NCBI GenBank assembly: GCA_964577965.1
Contig: CAZOAT010000025.1
Coordinates: 1 to 31,327 of the forward strand
Source: DASUUI01 sp964577965
GTDB taxonomy: Bacteria; Gemmatimonadota; Gemmatimonadetes; Gemmatimonadales; Gemmatimonadaceae
DNA: 31,327 nucleotides
Direction of reading: 5' to 3'
How positions within the stretch are numbered: position 1 is the stretch's first letter; each line of letters begins with the position of its first letter. Positions 25,531 through 31,327 of the stretch are shown here, piece by piece. Below the pieces are notes generated by a model, which was not told the DNA's origin, did no database searches, and saw only the letters and a program-made list of their open reading frames with translations. The position numbers and the translations under genes were made by a program.

Positions 25531-25635
25531 AGGCCAGGCGGCACGGCAGGAATGCGCGGAACAGAAACGCGCGTATCTGTGCCGAGCCGGCGCACGCGGT
25601 GAAATGCCGGGAATCCGCAGACCCCAATTAACAGA

Positions 25636-25666
25636 GCGCCATCGGGCCTGCAGGCCTCGATGACGC
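25636..25666 (-). terminator. Strong hairpin downstream of tRNA-Pro
   Basis: On the minus strand this region folds into a stem of 12 base pairs: CGC/GCG, CGATG/CATCG and GGCC/GGCC around a TGCA loop, with one A-C mismatch and one bulged base. It starts about 35 nt after the mature 3' end of tRNA-Pro. The following bases (GCTCTGTTAATT) are only mildly T-rich, so it could be a terminator or a 3' processing and stability structure. Confidence 0.5.
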
Positions 25667-25700
25667 AACTACGTGGTTCTGTTACCGCCACTCAGCCGAG

Positions 25701-25774
25701 TCGGGGCGACTGGATTTGAACCAGCGACCTCCTGCTCCCGAAGCAGGCGCGCTACCGGGCTACGCTACGCCCCG
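25701..25774 (-). tRNA. tRNA-Pro (anticodon CGG)
   Basis: A complete cloverleaf is seen on the minus strand. The acceptor stem CGGGGCG pairs with CGCCCCG, the D arm contains AGCCCGGTAGCGC, and the anticodon arm is CCTGC-TTCGGGA-GCAGG with anticodon CGG. The T arm has TTCAAAT in the loop. The discriminator base is A and the CCA end is not encoded (next bases CTC), so it must be added enzymatically. Confidence 0.97.
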
Positions 25775-25786
25775 AAGCTTCTAAAG

Positions 25787-25792
25787 TTAATA
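25787..25792 (-). promoter_or_regulatory. Possible -10 element for tRNA-Pro
   Basis: TATTAA on the minus strand ends 12 nt before the first base of tRNA-Pro, which suits a short 5' leader. This short gap is AT-richer than its surroundings. No good -35 hexamer lies 16-18 nt upstream, so the tRNA could also be read from the yqjF-like gene. Confidence 0.25.
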
Positions 25793-25825
25793 GCCATCGG
25801 CGGTTAAGGGAACGGCCGCGCTCGC

Positions 25826-26545
25826 TTACGCAATCCGCACGGGCGTGGAAATGGTTATCGACGAACCCTCAGCGATCAGCGCTTCATACACCTCGCCGCT
25901 CAGAACGGGCTCGAATTCCGGGCCGTACAGCTCCGTCGCGTGGCACCGTACATCGGTTTCCTTGACCCTCCACAGGCGCCACGGCGGGTGGTGCACTCGG
26001 TATTCGACGGTCCCTCCGTCGCGCTGCCTCGTGTACCCCCATGGCCGGTCGGTCAGGAAATGGTCCCGGGAGTTCGGCGCCGCGACGAACGGCCCGTCAC
26101 CGGCGACCGCGCGAAGACGATTCCAGCCGGAGCGGCTCTTCCATTCATAAGTGAGTCGCGCGGGCGCGACCTCCAACCTCCTGGGAACGCGACTGCGCGT
26201 ACGTCGGATCTCGTACTTCTCGTTGTACGCGAGATTGGCCGCGAAAGCGACCGCAGGCACAGATACGACTTCCTTGATGAAAACGACGCCACGCCGCGTC
26301 TCGCCGTCCACGGCACGCCGCACGTACAGCCTCAGGTTGATCTCGTCGAAATTCCGGTGGAACGGGACCGAGAGCCCGAGTACCCTGGTCCGCATGAAGC
26401 GCAAGCCGACGAGCGACAGGAATACGTTCCCGTTCCAGTCGTCCAGCTCGGTACCGGCGGGAACCCACGGCATGAGCAGCGACGGATCGACGCGATAGTG
26501 TGCCATCACCAGGTGACGCCACTCCGCTTCCACGAATGTTGCCAT
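25826..26545 (-). CDS. YqjF/DUF2071 family protein
   Basis: This 239-residue protein matches the YqjF-like DUF2071 family by its opening (ATFVEAEWRHLVMAHYRVDP, then LLMPWVPAGTELDDWNG). The conserved core follows: VFLSLVGLRFM, FHRNFDEINLRLYV, RRGVVFIKEV, and the later TDRPWGYTRQRDGGTVEYRV. It is probably cytoplasmic, and its biochemical function is unknown; family members are often annotated as conserved uncharacterised proteins. The start is uncertain. I prefer the ATG at 26545 because homology-like sequence begins right there and AGGGA lies close upstream. ATGs at 26587 and further upstream, to 26731, are open in frame but give arginine-rich, low-information extensions. It lies upstream of tRNA-Pro on the same strand and diverges from the zinc-ribbon gene. 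Confidence 0.82.
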   Translation of the reverse strand: MATFVEAEWRHLVMAHYRVDPSLLMPWVPAGTELDDWNGNVFLSLVGLRFMRTRVLGLSVPFHRNFDEINLRLYVRRAVDGETRRGVVFIKEVVSVPAVAFAANLAYNEKYEIRRTRSRVPRRLEVAPARLTYEWKSRSGWNRLRAVAGDGPFVAAPNSRDHFLTDRPWGYTRQRDGGTVEYRVHHPPWRLWRVKETDVRCHATELYGPEFEPVLSGEVYEALIAEGSSITISTPVRIA

Positions 26546-26788
26546 TGTCCCTGCCGTCAGCGGCAAACATCGCACCGTACCGCGCATGTTTTCGCCAGCT
26601 ACCGTTTGTTCGATGCGGGTGCGACGTTCCAGCATGGTGTCCGTAACACGCGCCGGCGACCAACCGCCGGCATCCAGGCTGGATCCGGTCCCTGCGTGCC
26701 GCGCTTTGCCTGCTGTGAGCGGGCTGGCCATGCGCCCCGCTGTCGCTTTCGTTATCCTCTTTTGACCTTCCTCGGAGACGTTGATCAG

Positions 26789-27088
26789 ATGGCCACAGAC
26801 GAGAAGCCCAGTCGCAACGAAGACGAATACTTCGTGAAGCAGGACGCTGAGCTCATGCGTGAGATGCGGGCACGGCTTGATGCCGAGCGCTCAGCGCAGC
26901 CGAGTAAAGAGACCAACAAGTGCCCGCGGTGCGGTACCGGCCTCCAGGAGGAGGAGCGCGATTCGGTGAAGATCGACGTCTGCCCGAACTGCGGTGGAAT
27001 CTGGCTCGACAAGGGCGAGCTGGAGATGCTGCAGCAGGTGACGCGTGGCGGCGGTTTCTTCGGCTCACTGCTCTCCGGACGCAAGTAG
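26789..27088 (+). CDS. Small zinc-ribbon protein (zf-TFIIB family)
   Basis: This 99-residue protein has a charged, probably helical N-terminal half (about 10-36), then a zinc ribbon with two CxxC knuckles, CPRCG (C45, C48) and CPNCGG (C65, C68). The ribbon is followed by the family hallmark IWLDKGELEML (about 71-81) and a short glycine-rich tail. This pattern defines the zf-TFIIB domain (Pfam PF13453) of small bacterial proteins with no firmly established role. The ATG at 26789 has CGGAG about 11 nt upstream, a little far. The same frame is open well upstream into the yqjF-like gene, but that is antisense coding shadow. It stands alone and converges on the antiporter pair, with 29 nt between stops. 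Confidence 0.88.
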   Translation: MATDEKPSRNEDEYFVKQDAELMREMRARLDAERSAQPSKETNKCPRCGTGLQEEERDSVKIDVCPNCGGIWLDKGELEMLQQVTRGGGFFGSLLSGRK

Positions 27089-27117
27089 GCGCGGTTCGAT
27101 CGTGACCCGGTGGCTCC

Positions 27118-28437
27118 TCAGTGGGCGGCCGGGGCGGGCGTGCCGCTGACTTCTGCGGGAGCTGCCTCACCCGCGCGTACCAGAGCGCGCTTGAAGAGGA
27201 TCGGTCCGAGGAACTCGTTCACCGCGACAGCGGCCAGGAACAGCGTCTTCAGCTGACCGCCGCGGGTGGGATAGACCTCGCTCACGGCAGTGGCGAGGCC
27301 GATCGCCACGCCGGCCTGCGATACGAGTCCCATCCACACATTCCGCCGCAGCTCCGGCGGAGCGCCTGCCCAGCGTGTACCGATACGCGTGCCCTGCCAG
27401 ATTCCGAACATGCGAACCGCGACTAGCGGTATCACGAGATACCATACGGACAGTATCTCACTCAGCAGCAGCCCTGCGCCCGCAAGCGCGAAGAAAACCA
27501 CGAACACCGGTGCCGCCGCCCGTTCCATCGCCCCGCGCAGTGCCAACCCGGCCTCCTTCGGGCTGGCGTTCTCGCTGACCACACCGGCCACGAGCAGCGT
27601 CAGGAGCGTTTCAACATGTGCGAGTCGGGCGACTTCCGCTCCGAAAAACACGACCAGGATGGCGAACAGGAACAGCTCCTTCTTCACGAACCGGATGTAT
27701 ATGGACACTGCGCCGCCCAGCAGAACGCCCACCAGTATCGCTCCGCCCAGCTCCCAGGCGAGCATGCCGGCACTCCTCGTGGACTCCACGGGGGCCGCCG
27801 GCGGAGCCAGGACCTGCGTGAGACTCAGCGCCGCGCTGAAGGCAAGGATTATCACGACATCCGAGACCAGCACCACCCCAAGTACGGTACGTGCTACCGG
27901 TCCACGAGCGCCGGTTTCCGACAGGATGCCCATGGTCACGGCCGGCGAATGCACGGTACTCATTGCCGCGAACAGGACGGCGAACGCGATAGCCTGAGCC
28001 AGCGGTGCCTCAGCCATGAACGGCATGAAAGGCCGCATGATGAGCATCAGCGTGGTCACCGCCGCGAACGTCAGCGGAATCTCGCTTGCCAGAATCTTCG
28101 CTATCGTCCGGGCATACGGCTTCACCTCTTCCCACCTGAGCTCGGCCCCCGCAAGAAAGACGATCAACGCTATCGCGAGCGAGTTGATCGGCCTCAGCAT
28201 CCGCACGGAATCGCTTCCGACAACATTCAGCAGCGACTGGCCGAAGATCACGCCGGCGAAGAGATAGCCGACGATGCGCGGAAGACGCATGGACACGGCG
28301 ATCTCGCCGACCGTGTACGCGGCGAGGATCAGGAAGCCGAATGTGAGCAGCGACTGCGAGGTATGACCCGCCATCCCCAGGGGCAGCACGACCTGCATGC
28401 CGGCGAGCAGCAGTCCCAGGATTATGGCCCGTCTCAT
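27118..28437 (-). CDS. Cation:proton antiporter (CPA2/Kef-like), second gene of a pair
   Basis: This 439-residue, mostly hydrophobic protein has about 12 predicted membrane segments and resembles the sodium/hydrogen exchanger family (Pfam PF00999), CPA2 type. The conserved ion-binding region is FAAMSTVHSPAVTMGIL followed by VVLVSDVVIIL. Its aspartate (D193) is preceded by Ser, where Kef-type proteins have Gln-Asp and many antiporters Asn-Asp or Asp-Asp. RLPRIVGYLFAGVIFG near residue 51 matches the family's first re-entrant region. There is no C-terminal TrkA-N or RCK regulatory domain. The ATG overlaps the stop of the partner gene as ATGA. Possible ions are K+ or Na+; the exact ion and whether the two proteins form one complex are unknown. 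Confidence 0.85.
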   Translation of the reverse strand: MRRAIILGLLLAGMQVVLPLGMAGHTSQSLLTFGFLILAAYTVGEIAVSMRLPRIVGYLFAGVIFGQSLLNVVGSDSVRMLRPINSLAIALIVFLAGAELRWEEVKPYARTIAKILASEIPLTFAAVTTLMLIMRPFMPFMAEAPLAQAIAFAVLFAAMSTVHSPAVTMGILSETGARGPVARTVLGVVLVSDVVIILAFSAALSLTQVLAPPAAPVESTRSAGMLAWELGGAILVGVLLGGAVSIYIRFVKKELFLFAILVVFFGAEVARLAHVETLLTLLVAGVVSENASPKEAGLALRGAMERAAAPVFVVFFALAGAGLLLSEILSVWYLVIPLVAVRMFGIWQGTRIGTRWAGAPPELRRNVWMGLVSQAGVAIGLATAVSEVYPTRGGQLKTLFLAAVAVNEFLGPILFKRALVRAGEAAPAEVSGTPAPAAH

Positions 28438-29636
28438 GCCGCCTCCTCGTCTGCGCTCGCGATCGTGTTGGCCACTGTATGCGCGACTCGCGCCGACGTC
28501 AGATCAGTGAGCAGGACTGAAGCGATCGTCGCGGTGAACACGATAGTCGCAAAGGGAAGCGCCTGCTGCTGGAGGTAGTCCACGCCGATCGCCACCGCGA
28601 TCCCGCCCTGTCCCAGCAGAGCCCATCCCCAGTGAGGTCCGAGCACCGGGAGCAGCCCCAGGTTCCGTGCCGCCAGACGTGCTCCGCCGATCTTTCCGGC
28701 CGCGCGCGCGGTCAGGAACAGGAGTACCGGCAGCAGCCAGGCCCGAAGGCTCGGCCGCCACATCGCTCCAGCGAACACGAGCAGCACGAAGAACAGCGGC
28801 CTCTCAATCCGGAGCAGCGCAGTGACAATCTCCACCCTGCGCCTCGAGGTGTTGGTGAGCACGAACCCGAACGCCACCCCTGCGAACAGCGGCGAAAGCT
28901 GGAGGTAGGCTGCGGCGCCGCTTACGAGGATTATCGCTCCTGCAAGCGCGACGAACAGCCGGTCGATGTGCCCCTCCGGCCCGAGAAAGAGGTGGAACAG
29001 CATGCCACCGACTCCGCCCAGCGCGACTGTGAGCACCGTCCACTCCGTCGTGGTCAGCGGTCGGGTCGCTGCTGCCGGCGCCGCGTGATACGCACTCAGC
29101 ACCCAGGCGAAGATTGCAGCAGCCACTAGCGCGTTGATCGCGGCTGAGATGTCGAGCTGCCGGACCAGCGGATTTGCGGTTCCCAGATGAGCGCTCACCA
29201 CACTGTACGTCTGGCGGGACGAGGAGACAGCGATTGCTCCCATCGTGATCGCCGCGGGAGCAGCGACACTCACGCTCGTGTCGAAACCCCACGACAGCGC
29301 GAGCAGCAGCAGAGCCGTGACCGTGGTGAATGTCAGGACGCTTTCCAGTAATGCCACCTGATACGTCACCGCGGGGATCTTGACGAGCTCCTGAAGGTTG
29401 AACCGCGTGCCAGTTATCACTCCTATCCATCCCAGCGCCAGCAGCGGGAACGGCGCCAGACTCTCTAGCAGCGCCGGATTAAGAATCCCTGTGACCTGTG
29501 GTCCGAGGACGATTCCGAGCGCGAGGTATTCGGCGCCAGAGACGATCAGAAACCGCCTGGCGAGCCTCTCCGATGCGAAGTGAGCGGCGAAGAACGCTGC
29601 CGCCACGAGAATTACGAGCGTGAGACCTGTTGTCAC
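28434..29636 (-). CDS. Cation:proton antiporter-like membrane protein, first gene of a pair
   Basis: This 400-residue integral membrane protein has about 12 hydrophobic segments and resembles the same exchanger family as the gene it overlaps (ATGA, 4 nt). AEYLALGIVLGPQVTGIL near residue 35 corresponds to the inverted-repeat opening, and QLDISAAINALVAA near residue 160 provides the central aspartate (D162). That residue is preceded by Leu rather than Asn, Asp or Gln. The sequence is less typical than its partner, so it could be a modified or accessory half. The start is a GTG at 29636; no Shine-Dalgarno sequence is seen and no better start lies upstream. It is divergent from the acid phosphatase gene, with 108 nt between starts. 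No TrkA domain is present. Confidence 0.8.
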   Translation of the reverse strand: MTTGLTLVILVAAAFFAAHFASERLARRFLIVSGAEYLALGIVLGPQVTGILNPALLESLAPFPLLALGWIGVITGTRFNLQELVKIPAVTYQVALLESVLTFTTVTALLLLALSWGFDTSVSVAAPAAITMGAIAVSSSRQTYSVVSAHLGTANPLVRQLDISAAINALVAAAIFAWVLSAYHAAPAAATRPLTTTEWTVLTVALGGVGGMLFHLFLGPEGHIDRLFVALAGAIILVSGAAAYLQLSPLFAGVAFGFVLTNTSRRRVEIVTALLRIERPLFFVLLVFAGAMWRPSLRAWLLPVLLFLTARAAGKIGGARLAARNLGLLPVLGPHWGWALLGQGGIAVAIGVDYLQQQALPFATIVFTATIASVLLTDLTSARVAHTVANTIASADEEAA

Positions 29637-29744
29637 GCGCCAGTGTCGTACGGGTAGTGTTCTGAGCTGGGGTGCCGCTCCATCATTCCTCCGGCTCCAA
29701 GTTTGCCGTTCCGGGCAGCGCCGTCACCGACGAGGAATCCTAGA

Positions 29745-30488
29745 ATGCGACACGGACTTTCGCTCCTGCTCAGCGCCGGAATTATCGCGTGCGCGCCCCC
29801 ACCCACCGTGGCAGCGCCCTCCGGTGTCCCCGCTCCTGTCGCGGTGGAGGCTCCGTGGCCACCCGACCTCCTGTGGGTACGTACCTCTGCTGAGCATCAC
29901 GCGATGTTCGTACAGACCTTCAGCGCCGCTCGCGAGCGGCTGGCTGAGCTCGCACGGGGCAGACCGCAGGGAACCTGGGCGGTGATCGTCGATGCCGACG
30001 AGACCCTGGTGGACAACTCCGAATACCAGCGGCGAGTGCATCTGACCGGCGCCTCGTTTGACTCCCTGTCGTGGGACGGGTGGGTGCGGGAGCAGACCGC
30101 GACCGCTCTCCCCGGGGCGGTCGATTACGTCGCGGCTGTTCGCGCACTCGGCGGCCGCGTTGTCGTGGTCACCAACCGGGAGGACGACGTCTGCGATCCG
30201 ACGCGAAGCAACCTTCAGGCGGTTGGGCTCCACGTCGATCTCGTTCTCTGCAGGCGGGGAGTGAGCGACAAGAACCCCAGATTCGAGTCGGTGCGCACCG
30301 GCGCAGCCGATGCACGACTGCCACCGCTCGAGGTGCTGCAGTGGGTCGGCGACAACATTCAGGACTTTCCGAATCTCACGCAGCGTGCACGGGAGCAGGG
30401 AAGTGCCGCCTTCACACTGTTCGGCGACCGCTACTTCATTCTGCCCAACCCGATGTACGGCTCGTTCGAGCGTAACCTACCCAGGTGA
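29745..30488 (+). CDS. Class C (lipoprotein e(P4)-like) HAD acid phosphatase
   Basis: This 247-residue lipoprotein (signal ending GIIAC, C16) is a HAD-superfamily phosphatase of the bacterial class C type (Pfam PF03767). These enzymes dephosphorylate nucleotides or other phosphomonoesters in the periplasm or outer membrane. Both family signatures are present: IVDADETLVDNSEYQ, with nucleophile D83 and acid/base D85, and WVGDNIQDF near residue 204, completing the DDDD set. VVTNRED supplies motif II, and DKNPRFESV the conserved lysine region. The ATG at 29745 is chosen because GAGGA lies eight bases upstream and it starts the lipoprotein signal directly; an upstream in-frame TTG at 29703 has no such support. 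It is monocistronic, with 6 nt to the convergent tonB stop. Confidence 0.93.
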   Translation: MRHGLSLLLSAGIIACAPPPTVAAPSGVPAPVAVEAPWPPDLLWVRTSAEHHAMFVQTFSAARERLAELARGRPQGTWAVIVDADETLVDNSEYQRRVHLTGASFDSLSWDGWVREQTATALPGAVDYVAAVRALGGRVVVVTNREDDVCDPTRSNLQAVGLHVDLVLCRRGVSDKNPRFESVRTGAADARLPPLEVLQWVGDNIQDFPNLTQRAREQGSAAFTLFGDRYFILPNPMYGSFERNLPR

Positions 30489-30494
30489 CGGCGG

Positions 30495-31139
30495 CTATCC
30501 CTGGAACTTGAAGACGACGGGAAGCCGGACGTACTGCCGCACCGGAGTTCCGTTCATCTTCGCGGGTGAGAATCGCATGCCGCCCAGCGCCCTCTGGACG
30601 GCGGCCGTAAAAAGGTCGTGCGTGGATTCGATCACCTTCACGGTGCGCATGTCCACGCGGCCGCGCTCGTCCACGACGAACTCGACTTCGACTCTTCCCT
30701 CGAGACGCTGGTGGCGCAGCGTCTCCGGATACCGCGGGCGGATACCTCCACCCAGCGATGCCGCGGCCATGCCGACCTCGTAGTCGTAGTAGGCGTCCCG
30801 CTCCCCGGCACCGTCAACCGCCAGTCCCGTGACGTTGGCGTTGGCGATGTTGGACGCGCCCGCCTCCTCGATCGGCATTGCCGGAGCCTGAGTCAACTGG
30901 GCCGTGGGGCGGGGCGGCGCCTGACGCGGCGGCGCCGGTGCCGGGGCGGCTCTCTTCGCCGCTTGTGGCACGGCGAAGGTGATGTTCTCGATCTTGCCGC
31001 TCGGGGACATGAAGACGTCGCCCTGCTGTGCCGTAGCGTAGATCAGCGCGGCGATCAGCCCCGCGTGGACCGCAACGCTGACCGCGGCCTCTTTCGGGTT
31101 CCGATGCTTGCGCGGGCTCGACTCCAGAAGCCTGAACAT
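30495..31139 (-). CDS. tonB: Energy transducer TonB
   Basis: This 214-residue inner-membrane protein transmits proton-motive force to outer membrane receptors. It has the expected order: a single N-terminal membrane helix (about 17-38, AAVSVAVHAGLIAALIYA), a proline/alanine-rich spacer (about 63-90, APAPPRQAPPRPTAQL), and a C-terminal TonB domain (about 133-213). That last domain has RPRYPETLRHQRLEGRVEV, FVVDERGRVDMRTV and a closing LPVVFKF. The spacer is short compared with enteric TonB. It has no exbB or exbD next to it in the window; those may lie elsewhere. It may serve the SusC transporter and the plug-domain protein at the far left, but many genomes have several TonB proteins. It lies 116 nt downstream of tRNA-Arg on the same strand; that gap holds no gene I can support. 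Confidence 0.92.
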   Translation of the reverse strand: MFRLLESSPRKHRNPKEAAVSVAVHAGLIAALIYATAQQGDVFMSPSGKIENITFAVPQAAKRAAPAPAPPRQAPPRPTAQLTQAPAMPIEEAGASNIANANVTGLAVDGAGERDAYYDYEVGMAAASLGGGIRPRYPETLRHQRLEGRVEVEFVVDERGRVDMRTVKVIESTHDLFTAAVQRALGGMRFSPAKMNGTPVRQYVRLPVVFKFQG

Positions 31140-31255
31140 GGCTAGGCGACGAACAGCAGGAATGCGGCCACTGATGGGCCCTCCACGGTGGGGACTGTCG
31201 TGTCCGGGATCACGACTGACTGGTTACAGGCATGACCGAACTCCCTGTCAGAGAG

Positions 31256-31327
31256 CGCGCCCGGAGGGACTTGAACCCCCAACCCCCTGATCCGAAGTCA
31301 GGTGCTCTATCCGATTGAGCTACGGGC
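31256..31327 (-). tRNA. tRNA-Arg (anticodon TCG), 5' end cut by window
   Basis: On the minus strand the cloverleaf lacks only the first two bases. The last five acceptor bases GCCCG pair into CGGGCGC at the 3' side, the D arm reads GCTCAATCGGATAGAGC, and the anticodon arm is CCTGA-CTTCGGA-TCAGG with anticodon TCG. The T loop is TTCAAGT. The discriminator is G and the CCA end is not encoded. Confidence 0.95.

Noticed and set aside
24181..25602. Plus-strand open frame of 473 codons opposite the TPR-UnbV gene
   Set aside because: It has charged, low-information translation with no motif; it is the codon-bias shadow of the minus-strand gene.
31140..31255. Short minus-strand frame between tRNA-Arg and tonB ending LLFVA-stop
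   Set aside because: There is no convincing start or ribosome binding site and no motif; it is too short to support as a gene.

Overview
The window looks like a chromosomal segment of a GC-rich, Gram-negative soil-type bacterium, most likely Gemmatimonadota, with Acidobacteriota as the next best guess. The reasons are a SusC/SusD pair in a high-GC genome, many predicted lipoproteins, three large ASPIC/UnbV (CRTAC1-type) FG-GAP proteins, and a Tat-signal small subunit beside a GMC oxidoreductase. The taxonomy is inference from gene content; there is no rRNA gene here. Coding density is high. No stretch longer than 300 bases lacks a gene; the longest gaps are about 265 nt (17036-17300) and 243 nt (26546-26788).

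Region 1 (1 to about 13665) is a carbohydrate-degradation block. The minus strand carries an aldo/keto reductase, a GH16 endoglucanase-like lipoprotein translationally coupled to it, and a lipoprotein with a TonB plug domain that runs off the left edge. The plus strand carries a GH20 hexosaminidase, then a GH3 beta-glucosidase, an exported YdjC/ChbG-type deacetylase, SusC and SusD, the last three as a tight operon. A cyclase-family lipoprotein lies on the minus strand between GH20 and GH3. Together these could cut beta-glucan and N-acetylglucosamine-containing glycans outside the cell and import the products through SusCD, powered by TonB. A tonB gene sits at the right end of the window.

Region 2 (13682 to 25515) is dominated by FG-GAP/UnbV proteins. 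A 1117-residue double-block CRTAC1 lipoprotein converges on susD. A divergent Tat-signal small subunit and GMC oxidoreductase follow. A three-gene minus-strand operon then runs TPR-FG-GAP-UnbV lipoprotein, CRTAC1 protein, and an orphan RnfD/NqrB-like membrane protein, with a GTGA overlap and a 4-nt gap. This operon is the most system-like unit in the window whose function is unknown to me.

Region 3 (25636 to 31327) is housekeeping and mixed: tRNA-Pro(CGG) with a strong downstream hairpin, a YqjF/DUF2071 protein, a small zinc-ribbon protein, two overlapping cation:proton antiporter-like genes, a class C acid phosphatase lipoprotein, TonB, and a tRNA-Arg(TCG) cut by the right edge. No transcription factor, two-component system, sigma/anti-sigma pair, insertion sequence, integrase or CRISPR array was seen.
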